This document shows positions 39,790 to 50,424 of a DNA stretch of 64,000 bases, piece by piece. This DNA comes from Nannochloropsis salina CCMP1776. Lineage: Eukaryota > Sar > Eustigmatophyceae > Eustigmatales > Monodopsidaceae. Under the pieces are notes generated by a model. That model was given only the letters and a program-made list of their open reading frames with translations. It searched no databases and was not told the origin of the DNA. The stretch spans positions 98,089 to 162,088 of the forward strand of contig SDOX01000119.1 in the NCBI GenBank assembly GCA_004565275.1. Reading direction: 5' to 3'. Each line of letters starts with the position of its first letter. Position 1 is the first letter of the stretch. The position numbers and the translations under genes were made by a program.

Positions 39790-42700
39790 CTACTCGCCCC
39801 GCTGTCGCTTTCGGAGTAAGTCCGAGGGGCTCGTAGGAGAAGTCGTCTGCTTGGCCCCTGCCAAAGACCCACTGGAGTTGGCTTGATGCACATGCAGATG
39901 GTCAACGCCGCTCATAATCTGGTCCATGAAAAATCGGTTGCCCCCTCCGCTGCCTCCTTCCTCTCCACCTTCCAGTGCTTGCGCCGGCGTGGCTGGAAAG
40001 GAGGAGAGACCCAGAGAGCCAAACGAGGATGTGGAGGAGACCAGAAAGTCCTGGAGCACGAAGGGATCATCCAATCCCCCCTGTTGCTGCTGTCGATCGG
40101 CGGGCCGTGGAGGACAGAAAAGTGTTCCCCCCAATGCCATGCCGTCTTCCATTCCGCCTGCCCCCATCGCTGGCACAACAAGTTCCCCTCCGCCCCCTCC
40201 GAGTAGGAGGCAATCCGTTTGCACTTGGGCAGGAACGAGGCCGAGGGGCGAGGATTGAGGCTGGGATTGACTCATCACATCGGCAGGGAGATGCTCCTCG
40301 AGGTGGACCGGATGGAGCAGGGATTGATCATGAAGCAGGTGGGGAACGCTTGCCTGCTGGACGTCGTATTCCTGCGCCCGCCCCTGAAACCGCTCCTCTG
40401 GCTTCGGCTGATATGTTTGAGAATGCCCCTGTGACTGCTCTTTCGCAGGCAACGATCCCTGAAAATGCTGCTGGCGGTACGGCAACGCTTGAAGCCGCCC
40501 AGCCGCTTGCTCAGGGGCGGCCTGGGGGCTCAAGTGGTGGTCCGTGGAGCGCCAGGACGGACCCACGCCAAAGGAATGAGAAAAGTCCAGACCTGAGAGG
40601 CAAGGTGCCATACCCAGGGTGTCTATGCTTGATTGACGCCGGGAAGAGGAACCCTGCGGCGCTGCCTCGTACGGCTGGCTTTGCTGGCGGTGCTTGTTGC
40701 GTCGTCCCCTTGAAGGCGTGATTGTTTGTGACCCCTCCATCTTGATGTTTTGTGTGGCCACTACCACTTTATTTGCCCGATGCCCAATTCCATTGCTGGT
40801 GTCGCTGCTGCTGCTGTACATGCCCCCTGCATTCATGCGCGGGCTTGGCTCGGAAATATGCCCGAAGGGTGTCGCCACCATGCCCTGGGGCCCTTGCCCC
40901 GGGACCGACGACTCTTTCCCGGTAGGTGGTATGAGGGCTGTGTGGAAATTAGCGCATTGCCGGAGCCGGCCCCACGCATTGCTGCCCGTGTGCTTGAGAA
41001 TGAGGGAGGCGATGCTGGGGTGGGTCCCAGTCCTATCGGTGAAGGTAACATGGGCCACGCCGTTGACCACGCTGGCTTGGAAGTAGAATAAGGAAGTTTT
41101 GATAGCTTCGCTGCTTTTCGAGCCCGTCTCGGTTTTCATGCTTATCCTTCCCACTGGATCCGCTGCCCTTGACAGCGGAAAAGGTGGTACGTACTCAATG
41201 GCAATCCAACCCGCCTGTGTAGTGCTTGTCCTCAAATAAAAGTCGCCCGGTTTTTGCAACGGCTTGGCCTTGTTCGTGGTAATGTACACGCATATATTCT
41301 CGCAAGGAAATCCTTTTTCAACCTTCTCTGGTTTCATTTTCAGACCGGCGACGAGCGCCGCCAGCTGGTCTTGGATGGAAAGGGGGTTGTCCGTGAGGCC
41401 CGCCGCCCATACAAAGAATGCCTGGAACTCCTCCAATGACACCGTCGTCTTGTGTTCGTGCGGGGCGAGCAGCATGTAGCGCAACGTCGATCGAAAATCT
41501 TCGCTGAAACAGGAGAGGAAAAGGTCTATATCCACCTCCCTCGGCCCCGCCTCGTCGGCCGGGCCCGGCTTCCCAAAGGCACTGTACCACAACGTGACTA
41601 ACTCAAACCCAGCGCGCAAGCGCCGCGCAACCCCCTTCACCAATACATCGTCGAAGTAGTCTACGGGCCATAGGCCGGGATGGACAATGACAGCGCTCTG
41701 GTCTGCGAAAGAAAAGCGACCGTCAATCTCCAAGTGCTCCTTCTCGTGATGGTAGTTGACCACCAGAGGGTCTGTGCGAGAAACGTATCCTCGGAATAAG
41801 CGCAAACCGCCTTGGCCGTCCTCATCGGGTAGAATGACCGCCAAAGGTCTTGACCTGACAAAAGGGTTGATACTCTGCATTTGATCTTCCACGTCCGGGG
41901 TGATGGGGTGGGAGCGGAGGAGGCGGCCATGCATTAGGTCGAAAAATCGGTGAAGGATCAGGTTAGTTGGGTAATAATTCTTGAGCATCTTCGCTTTGGG
42001 GACGCAGACGCCGTCCTTGGTTACCCAGTCACGTTCAATGCTGTGGTTATTGTTTGGTGACATATTTTAGCGTGAGTTCCAGATGGACATGCTAAGGCTT
42101 AGGCAGGAGGAAAAGAGACGGTAGCTTTCAGCAAGCCCAGGATCGGTACGTTGAGACAAGTGGTTTGACTGAGACAAGTGGTTTGACTACTGCAAGGATA
42201 CTTAGAGTACGTACGTTGCATCCGTGAGTTTCTTCTCCCTTGAACGACGCTCATAGTCCAAGCGAATGGAGGCGAATTCTTCCAGCGGAATGACAAGTTG
42301 CTGTGTGTAAGAACGTACAAAACATGAGAGGCGTCCTGTGGTTTAAGTAAAACATGTTTGACGGAAACATGTGGCCAAAATGCAGACTTTTGACGTACCT
42401 CTTGGACCCATTCACTGTCCCAATCCAATTTCCCGCCCTCGTATTCCCCGTCGTCGTTCTTCCGTCGTTTCCTCGCGCCACGAATTTTGGTACAACCAAC
42501 GTCCATCAGATAGGCCTTGAGCACATTTGATCGATCTTTCCGGGCCGTGTCGCTGCCACGCCGCTTCGTTTCAGAGCTCATACCCGTTGAAGGTGAAGGC
42601 TGTGGAGTATTACTGTTCACTGTCGAGGCGGTACTGGTCGAGCTAGAGGCCGCCACCACTTTCTGACCGAGCAGATCCAATCGCCCTAGTGTCAGACCTG

Positions 42701-42911
42701 TCCCCACCGCCCGCACAGGCTGCTGTTGCGTCTCGTGGTGCATAATGTAATGCGGATTGAAAGTAGCCTGCTCCTGCCCGTACCCGTCGTGGTGGTGTAG
42801 CGTCGACGACGTTGTAGACGTGCCAACAATATTGCTAAAAGTATCCGTCGAGACACCAGTTGTGAGGGGCCAGAAATCGGCAGCCCAATCCTGCCCAGTA
42901 CATTCCTCCAT
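39790..42911 (-). CDS. Unrecognised protein with SH2-like domain (STAT/Cbl-like linker-SH2 order)
   Basis: Exons 42399-42911, 42215-42300 and 39790-42040 join in phase (0, then 2) to 949 residues. The last donor is AAC|GTACGT and the acceptor ACCACAG|C. Residues about 125-200 are very basic and charged (SNVLKAYLMDVGCTKIRGAR, then KRRKNDD), possibly nucleic-acid binding or nuclear targeting. Residues about 370-440 carry a helical, EF/linker-like part (VSLEEFQAFFVWAAGLT). Residues about 463-552 resemble SH2: KPGDFYLRTSTTQAGWIAIE followed by YV has the phosphotyrosine-binding Arg (residue 470), and HPSIASLILKH matches the terminal helix. The usual beta-D His is not evident. The rest is Gln/Ser/Pro-rich, like an activation domain. 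No named family was recognised, and function is inferred only. Confidence 0.6.
42152..42187. repeat. 18-bp tandem duplication in an intron
   Basis: TGAGACAAGTGGTTTGAC occurs twice head to tail inside the 174-base second intron of the SH2-like gene. Confidence 0.9.
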
Positions 42912-43886
42912 AGCGACAAGCGCTTATTGAAGCTGAAAGTAAAATCAGCTACCTTATAGAGCGGTGTTGTCAAAAAAGTGTGCGCTTGAGAATGACGACA
43001 AGCGCGACGACACCCAACGTAGACACCAGGAAGAGCCACGCGCCCTCAGGAAAACGACCGAAAATGTCTTACGTCCTTACTATGCTCGTGCTTAAAGATA
43101 TGTGAGGGAGTAAAAGTAAGTAAAATTGAAAAACCAAGTGAGTTCTCAAATATTTGGAATGTCGTGCATGTTCTATTTCAAGACTCAAAAAGGTGGATAC
43201 GAATTTGACAGATAGCTTTCTGCCTCTTCTACACGAAAAATATTAAGTATGGGAAAAGCCGCTCGACGTGCGCTTTTAAAAAAAGGATTTTATTTAGGTT
43301 GCGGGTTTGACCTGAATCGTCAATGAAAGAAATGCAGAAAGAGGCGAAAACTGTATGGAAATGAAGTGTGACGCATACCCGACTTCAACTGTCGGAATTC
43401 GATTTTTCAAAATTTCACCGGTTCGCCCTTTGTATACCTCCTCCCGCGCCGCCTTTTTCCAATCTTACCCTTAGCAGCACACTGTGACCAAGAGATCAAG
43501 TGTGTCACGATTATTGTATGGCCTCGGTTTAATACCTTTCCTGTACCAGGAACAAAGAACCATATATTCAAAAAACACATTTGCTGGACTGGTCCCTTAC
43601 TTGCTGGGAAGCCAGAATTCGGAACTTTCTTGCTGCGTCAAGTCCCTTCGATATGTTCATCTCTGATTCTTCGGTGCCCGACCTTATCGTTGAACTGCTA
43701 CTGCGTGAAGCACGACTTGCCTTGAGATACTCCTTCTCCTTCGTCCTAGAAATGCTGTACCTCTCAATCCATATCTTCTCTACTGTTTAATTGCTCTGTT
43801 AACCCAGCCCACTCCAATCTTCTTTCTTGGATCAATATTCGTGCGCATCAGAGCAAATTTTCAAGCATCTTTTCCCTCTCTTTCCC
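42912..43886. other. Intergenic spacer
   Basis: 975 AT-richer bases between the start of the SH2-like gene and the end of the ankyrin gene, both on the minus strand. Two 60-70-codon plus-strand frames show nothing recognisable. Confidence 0.6.
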
Positions 43887-46870
43887 CTAGAGCTCCACTT
43901 TCACTTTTTGCCCTTCATTTCCTCCCGTTGTCGCAGCCTCCTCGGCCTCTCCAGAGGACACACGCTTGTATCCAAAGTCTACCGCCGTGTGACCCTCCTT
44001 GTCCTTCAAGCTTTCATCTGCCCCCGAAAGTTTCAAAAGATCCACTACCTGCGTGTGCGTCTCTAGAGCCTCTTTGATAATTTTGGTGTTATTGTCATTC
44101 TCACCCTGGACGTACTCCCCATACTTATCCAAAAGCGACGCCACTTGGTTCAACCCGTTGTATGCGAAAAAGAGGGCGGTATGCCCGTCTGAATTTTGCG
44201 CATTCACCTCAGCCCCATGCTTCAACAAGACATCAACGACGTCTTTGTGGCCACGCACAGCCGCAGCCATGAGGGCGTTCGTCCCGTCTTTGTCTTTGGC
44301 ATTCACCTCGGCCTTGCCCTCCGTGCACAGCATCTCCACGATCTCCAAGTGCCCCTCCCCTGCCGCTGCCACCAATGCCGTAATCCCCTCGTCCGAAGTC
44401 GCGTCCACATTCACCTCCTTCCCTTCGATCAGGATACGCACAACTTCCCCCAGACCCTTGTGGCTTGCCTGAATCAGGGTGGTGATGCCGTGCTTGGTGG
44501 TTTGCGTCATGTCCGCCCCCTTCTCGAGCAAAAGCTTCGCAAATTTTTCGTTCTCCACGATGATAGCGTCCATCAGGAGGTTGTGCTCTACCCCGTCTTC
44601 GTCCACATAGAGCTCGTTGGGGTCCGCCCCCCACTCCACTAGCACCGTGGCCACGTCCGCATGATTCCCTTTCACTGCGTTCTTCAGGGCCGTCGTTCCA
44701 TCTTGGTCCTTTGCCCGCACGTCCGCCCCCGCTTCCAAGAGAATCTTGGTCACCTCCGCCGAGCCCCCCAAGGCCGCTACTATCAAGGCCGTCACGTCAT
44801 CTTTGTGCTCCTCCACCCCCTCCGTGCCCGCCTTCAGGCCGTCCTCCACGTACTTTTTGTAATCCTCCGTCGCCTTTACCCGGGCATTCACGTCTGCCTT
44901 GTGAGCCAGCAAGAGCTCCACCACGTCCACAAAACCCCCTGCGGCCGCGAACATGAGGGCAGTGCCCCCCGAGTTCGCCATGGCATTGGGCTCCACGCCG
45001 GGTTGCGCAAGGAGCAGCTTACACACCTCCGTGTGGCCCAAGGAGGCTGCCGACATGAGCGCCGTCAGTCCATCCTTGTCCTTCAACGTCGAGTCTGCTC
45101 CCTTCTCGATCAGCAGAGACACCACCGTCTGGTTGCCCGAGGTGGCGGCCTCCATCAGCGCCGAGCCCCCGTGGGAATGGAGCTGGTTCACGTCGGCCCC
45201 CGCCTCGATCAGCAATTCCACCACGGGGACATGACCTCCCGCCGCCGCGTACATCAACGCGTTCACCCCCTCGGGGTGCTCTTGGTTGATGTCCGCCTTG
45301 GCCGCCAGCAGCTTCTTGACCACGCCCAAATGCCCCCCGGCCGCCGCGACGATCAAAGGGGTAAAGCCAGACGTGGACATGTCGTTCACGTCGGCCCCCT
45401 TGTCCATAAGGTAGGAGACAGTCTCCTCGGAGCCGATCTCCGCCGCATTGATCAGGGCTGTCAGGCCTTCCTGATCCTTCTCCTCGATCCTCGCGCCCTT
45501 GTCGACCAAAAATTTGACCGTCTTATAATGACCCCCCACGGCGGCGGCCATCAAGGTGGTGATCCCATCGGACCGCTGGTTATTCACGTCCGCACCCTCC
45601 GAGACCAACGACGACACGATCGCGTCCCGTCCTTCCCCTGCGGCCAGCCATAAGGCTGTCACCCCCGACGCCGCAGTCGCCTCTACCTCCGCCCCCTTCT
45701 TGATCAAGTGGTTGACGATGTCTTTGTGGCCCATGATCGCCGCTTCCATCAGCGCAGTGATGTTGTCCTTGTCCCTGGCATTCACGTCCGCACCTACCGG
45801 GAGGTTTGGAAACGAAAGGTGCGTGAGTGCACGGGCTCGCATACATGCCGAACAGGAATGGAAGGAGGGAGGAGGGAAAGCGAAAGAAAGAGAGGGCTTG
45901 GCATGACAAGACGGTACCTGCATCCAACAGCAATTTGACGATATCTAAGTGTCCTGCCGAGGCCGCGGCGATCAAGGCCGTCAGTTGGTCCCAGTCTCGA
46001 CTATTTACGTCCACCTTGTTCTTCAAGTAACTCTTGATCAGCTTCTTGTCGCCGTCCGAGGCGGCCGTGATCAGACGCGCCCCGACAGAAGACATGGCCT
46101 TGATATCGTCCCTGTTGGCGAACTGCAGGTGTAGAGCGGTGTAACCGTCCTTCTCGCACAGAACCATCTTCGCCTTCTTGCTGCCTTTCTCCCGCGTGAG
46201 GCAGTACTTCCCGTCCCCCTCGCTCAGCACGTAGCCGGTATCCGAGTCCCCCAAGATGTTCCAATTCGTGGCGCCGCAGTGCTTGCAGGAGGCCAGGCGT
46301 ACGTCCGACTTGTCTGCATTGCACGATTTCCTAACAAAGCATGACGGGAGAAAAAAATGGGGTGAGGTCGTGACAGAAGCATTCCAGGAGTCGCATCCCC
46401 CTGAACGCCGGGACGCATGCCCTGGACCGCATGGCAGGCGCATCTCCCAGTAGGCCTGCGAGCATGAGCACACCCTTGTGCCTTTACCCATTCGAATGAC
46501 CCCAGAGAGAAGCCAAGGCTGTCTACACACGAGCACCGTCCCGATTCGCTCCACAACACCTCCCCTGCACTCACTTGTCTAGGCAGAGTTCCTCGTCTGT
46601 CTCTTCCACTGGCCGATGATGGATTTGGTAATGACCCGGTTTTCCTTGCACATACCACAATGTGTCAATCGCACAGCGTTTGAACTCGCCACCTGCTAGG
46701 CATGAGCCATCGCTTGGGTCTTGAAGGAAAAAAGAGGGCTTGCCAGCCGACTTGGCTACCCTCGAGGCACCTGCTTGCCCTGCGACAAAAGCGCTCAAGG
46801 CAGCGGTCAAGCCCACCATACTCAAAGAGGGGACGTGCCCTCTCCTTCGTTGTCGTTGCTGTGGCGGCAT
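43887..46870 (-). CDS. Secretory-pathway ankyrin-repeat protein ending in KVEL
   Basis: Exons 46575-46870, 45918-46330 and 43887-45793 join in phase (2, then 1) to 871 residues. The start is the ATG at 46870, which begins a signal-peptide-like leader (basic MPPQQRQRRRG, then SMVGLTAALSAFVAGQAGA). About 170 residues of Cys-containing ectodomain-like sequence follow (CAIDTLWYV, CKHCGATNWNILGD, DGKYCLTRE), with a repeating W/C/L pattern. The rest is roughly 17 ankyrin repeats (for example DVNARDKDNITALMEAAIMG). The last residues are KVKVEL*, close to the KDEL ER-retrieval signal. Ankyrin repeats are mostly cytosolic, so an ER-luminal location would be unusual. The SAF in the leader could instead mark plastid import. 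Partners are unknown. Confidence 0.85.
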
Positions 46871-47528
46871 TGCGCTTCTGACACTGTGTAGTGGGTGTCT
46901 TTTAGCGTGGAGGACTTCCTGAAGTGGAGCGTCCTGCGAGACAGGTAAATTGAAGGGAAAGTGCTGGTAGTATTCCCTGACCACTCAATTGAAACTGCAC
47001 ACGTATCCTTCGCAGTGAGTCTCTACTCTCTGCTTGGCCGCCTGTGTGTAAATTGCTGGTGGTGAGACGCGTAAGGACCGCGCAGACCGCCAAGATAAAG
47101 CACAGCACAGGGTACACAGTGACCGTAAAGTTGCTCCTCAGTTACATGTTGCCTGAAGACACGCCTATGCCTATCATGATACGACGTCATTGCCGCCCCC
47201 AAAACCATCCCCACCTCCACCGCAAGCCAATCACCAGCATCCTCCCCTTTCTTCTTGTCTACCTCCGGCCCGCATGCACGTGACGTGCCCCGGGGGGGCA
47301 CGCGGGGCAGGGATGCGGGGCCTGGCTTGTCATGTCCTTCCTCTGTGTCGCCGTTCGAGGGGGGCGAGGGCCGGTCCGGGGCCGTGACCATTTTTTCAAG
47401 CCCGCGGGGGGGGCGGAAAGGGGGGGGAAATAAAACACACTCGAGGTAATTTTCCAGGCGTGCCGCTTGACCTTGACAAGTGTACGCGCATGCTTGACAG
47501 GTGTTTTTGCCTGCGGGACAGAGCAGCC
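46871..47528. promoter_or_regulatory. Divergent promoter region
   Basis: About 660 bases between the ankyrin and carboxypeptidase Q-like starts. A long run of Gs at 47407-47427 lies close to the latter. No element can be named. Confidence 0.4.
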
Positions 47529-49052
47529 ATGCCCATGATGGCCGCAAGACATGCCTGCGTATCCTTTCTCGTGTTGGTAGCAGTTATCATGGCAACAACC
47601 GCGAAGCCCTCTCCGAGCGACTACACTACCGAAGCGCAATCTATCATCACCAGCCTTCTCCCGGGAGGTTTGTGCGCAGATCAAGCGTGGCATAAATTGG
47701 CAGCCTTGACCGACACGGTGGGGAATCGTGTTTGTGGTTCTCCCAGCCTCGAGCGGGCCAGCTCCTACATGCTGAGTGTTTGGCAGGCGGAGGGCTTCGA
47801 CAACGTCCACGGAGAGAACGTGACTGTGCCGCACTGGCACCGCGGAAACGAAGAATGCACCATGCTGAATCCGCGACTTGGTTATCGCATGCAAATTTTG
47901 GGATTGGGAACGTCGATCGGAACTCCTGAAGGGCGACCCGTAGAAGCGCATGTACTGGTTGTGCGGAATTTTGACGAACTGGCCGCTCTTGGAAAAGCCG
48001 GGCAGGTCCAGGGGAAAATAGTATTGGTGAATTATGCCTGTGACTGGAGCACAAATCCCGTGGGGTGCTATGGTGCCTGTACCAAGTACCGAGGGGAGGG
48101 TGCGAGTCGGGCGGCAAGGTGGGGGGCTGTAGCCTACCTGGTCCGCTCTCTGGCTTCGGCCTCCATCGGCTCCCCGCACACCGGCATGCAAACGTACGCA
48201 TCCAGCAAGGCGGAAGACCAGATCCCTGCCGCGGCCGTCACGGTCGAGGACGCAGAGGCCCTGGCGCGCATGCAAGCCCGGGGAGAAGATGTGGTTTTGC
48301 GCCTGTCCATGGGAGCCAAAAACCTGCCGGCTCGACAAGCCCGCAACGTGGTGGCCGAATGGAGGGGAAGGGAGCTCCCGGACGAGGTGGTCCTCCTCTC
48401 GGGCCATTTGGATTCGTGGGATGTGGGCGTGGGTGCCATGGACGACGGTGGCGGGCTCGCGATAAGTTGGCAGGCCCTGTCCACCCTGCGGGCCCTGCAC
48501 TGGCGGGCGCGCCGGACTATCCGGGTGGTGGGCTGGGTGGGGGAAGAGTTTGGGGGCATCGGGGGCCGGCAGTACTTTGATGACCACCGGGAGGAGAAGG
48601 TGGTGCTGGTGATTGAATCGGACATGGGCGCTTTTCGACCCCGGGGCTTGTCTTTCAGTGGGGGGGAGGAGGCGGCTTCGGTGATGGCGGAGGTGGGTAG
48701 TTTGCTGGGAGGGATCAACGCTACCCTTGTCGCGCGCGATGGGAAAGGGTATGAAACGGATACGCAGCCCTGGAAGGCGGTGGGAGTGCCGGGCGCGAGT
48801 CTGTTAAGTGAGAACGAGCGCTACTTTGCCTACCACCACTCGCACGGGGACCAGATGAGTGTCTTGCAGCCTGGGGACATGGACCTGGCCGCCGCTGTCT
48901 TCGCGGTGACAGCATTCGTGGTCGCGGATCTGGACGAGGCCTTACCCAAGGGAGACGAGAGAGGGGAAGGAGGGAAGGGGAAGATGAAAGAGGAGAAAGA
49001 GAGGCGGACGATGAGAAAGGGCAACGCAGGGTCGGGGCTGGCGGTATCCTGA
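47529..49052 (+). CDS. M28 zinc metallopeptidase, carboxypeptidase Q-like
   Basis: Secreted or lysosomal/vacuolar dipeptidase of the plasma glutamate carboxypeptidase group (family knowledge). Single exon, 507 residues from the ATG before a signal peptide (HACVSFLVLVAVIMATTA). It contains GNRVCGSPSLERA, a PA-type insert (GKIVLVNYACDW), and the co-catalytic zinc site: SGHLDSWDVG (His, Asp), MDDGGG (bridging Asp), VGEEFGG (catalytic Glu and ligand Glu), ESDMG (Asp) and YHHSHGD (His). All expected ligands are present, so it should be active. An in-frame ATG at 47490 would add 13 residues before the signal peptide, which is less likely. The C-terminus is a Lys/Glu-rich extension absent from human CPQ (472 residues). 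Confidence 0.93.
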   Translation: MPMMAARHACVSFLVLVAVIMATTAKPSPSDYTTEAQSIITSLLPGGLCADQAWHKLAALTDTVGNRVCGSPSLERASSYMLSVWQAEGFDNVHGENVTVPHWHRGNEECTMLNPRLGYRMQILGLGTSIGTPEGRPVEAHVLVVRNFDELAALGKAGQVQGKIVLVNYACDWSTNPVGCYGACTKYRGEGASRAARWGAVAYLVRSLASASIGSPHTGMQTYASSKAEDQIPAAAVTVEDAEALARMQARGEDVVLRLSMGAKNLPARQARNVVAEWRGRELPDEVVLLSGHLDSWDVGVGAMDDGGGLAISWQALSTLRALHWRARRTIRVVGWVGEEFGGIGGRQYFDDHREEKVVLVIESDMGAFRPRGLSFSGGEEAASVMAEVGSLLGGINATLVARDGKGYETDTQPWKAVGVPGASLLSENERYFAYHHSHGDQMSVLQPGDMDLAAAVFAVTAFVVADLDEALPKGDERGEGGKGKMKEEKERRTMRKGNAGSGLAVS

Positions 49053-49196
49053 GCTCTTGGTATGTAAAGTCTTTGTGAGTAGCAAGCTGTGATGATGCAT
49101 TTTCAAAGTAAATCTAGGAAGACATGGTAGAAAAGTAAACGCTCTTAAATGCTTTCAAACAATCCTGTGTCGCGCGCTCGTTGGCAGGCGCTCTCT

Positions 49197-49224
49197 TGTC
49201 ATACTTCTCCTGTCATACTTCTCC
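49197..49224. repeat. 14-bp tandem duplication
   Basis: TGTCATACTTCTCC twice in tandem in the short convergent spacer between the peptidase gene and the cyclotransferase-like gene. Confidence 0.85.
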
Positions 49225-49239
49225 TGGGACCAATGATGA

Positions 49240-50076
49240 CTATCCACTGTAACGGCCCGAAACGCTGGGGGGCGGTTTTGTCTGTAAAATATCGGGCCGC
49301 CGCGCCAAATGCTCTTCGATCGTCGTTTTTCGATCGGCCAAGAACGTTTCACGGAGAAAGCTTCGAAAAGCCGGTCCATCCTCTCCTTGTTTACGAGCGG
49401 ATAGGACACAGTGCCGCAGGTAGACAGGACAGGGCAGGATTCCGCTCTCCGGCCCCCACTCATCCCAGATGCTATTTAAACCGTGCACACCATATTTTCT
49501 TTTAATATACCCTTTTCCCCAACGGTCCTCAACATGAACATCCGTCGTCGCGAGACACATAAGGCCCTTCCCTCTTTTATCACCTTCCCCCAATTCCGTG
49601 AACTCTGCCATCGTGAAGGCAAATTCTTCTTCTCGATCCAAAAAGTCTTGCAAATTAAAGTGTATGACGTCGAAGAGACTACATACAAAGCCCTCCTCAC
49701 CAGTAGCACCCTCGCCCACGTACTCCACGCTCAAACTAGAAATTTCTTTAGTCTCAGGGCGGGCAATGCCCCGTTCAAAAAATATTGCAGCAGGATGCCG
49801 AAAGAGTCTTCGGTAACCATTGACACGCCCAAGTCTAAAATTAATAAGCTGTGGGAATGTTGTCCTCGAAGACGTCTCGCTCAAGAGGCTCCCGAAGCCG
49901 ATAAGGGTGACAGACTTGCCGTTCAGTGCATGAAGGTCTTCTGTTGTCATGGGGACACCAGCGTGTGTAAAAGGTGGTGGTGTGTAAGCTGTAGCACCGG
50001 TCACCGCGTTGACGATCCGGACCATATTTGAGTTGTCCTTCAAGCTTGTGAGGATGATAATTAATGCATGGATCAT
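49240..50076 (-). CDS. Gamma-glutamylcyclotransferase-fold (GGCT/AIG2-like) protein
   Basis: Single exon, 278 residues. The conserved part starts near residue 55 with VTLIGFGSLLSETSSRTTFP, matching the YGSLL-type substrate loop of the GGCT/AIG2 fold (here FGSLL). GRVNGYRRLFRH and a REEEF segment follow, the latter a candidate for the catalytic Glu region. Family members cyclise gamma-glutamyl amines or degrade glutathione; this one has a longer C-terminal half (CPVYLRHCVLSARKQG), so its substrate is uncertain. The first 50 residues are not conserved, and the true start may be the MTTEDLHALNGKS methionine. It converges on the carboxypeptidase Q gene, and its 5' side faces the RING-like gene. 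Confidence 0.6.
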   Translation of the reverse strand: MIHALIIILTSLKDNSNMVRIVNAVTGATAYTPPPFTHAGVPMTTEDLHALNGKSVTLIGFGSLLSETSSRTTFPQLINFRLGRVNGYRRLFRHPAAIFFERGIARPETKEISSLSVEYVGEGATGEEGFVCSLFDVIHFNLQDFLDREEEFAFTMAEFTELGEGDKRGKGLMCLATTDVHVEDRWGKGYIKRKYGVHGLNSIWDEWGPESGILPCPVYLRHCVLSARKQGEDGPAFRSFLRETFLADRKTTIEEHLARRPDILQTKPPPSVSGRYSG

Positions 50077-50424
50077 AGATGAGTTCTGACATTGTAGTCG
50101 GAGGTTGCGGTAAGAGTTTAAAGTTTGAATGAAGCCGTTGGGAGCCGTTAGCGTGAGCCGTTAGTACTTGCAGGCGCTGCCAATCTTGCCCCACGACAAA
50201 TATGCGAGCACCTGTGCCCGATGGAGCATCGCGAGAGTTTTCGTTGTGCAATGGAAGGCATATGTCTCACGAATCATGCTTCACGCACTGTGTCTTCTTC
50301 ATTGGGCTTAGGCTGTCTGCATCGCTTTTCGATAAAAAACAAAGATGTTGTAATAGACTGCACAATACCCATCTCAAGCCATAAATTCTACCATTCCAGC
50401 TCTACACACCCCAAACGTCATAGC
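50077..50424. promoter_or_regulatory. Divergent promoter region
   Basis: About 350 bases between the cyclotransferase-like gene and the chosen start of the RING-like gene. The reading frame of the latter stays open back to an ATG at 50221. Confidence 0.4.

Noticed and set aside
42041-42214. Splitting the SH2-like gene into two genes at the ATG at 42063
   Set aside because: A strong donor at 42214 and an acceptor at 42041 join the upstream exons in phase, while the upstream frame alone would end shortly after a conserved-looking charged region.
44661-45653. 330-codon open frame on the plus strand
   Set aside because: Mirror of the ankyrin repeats on the other strand; the periodic HVGPLV-like pattern is an echo of those repeats.
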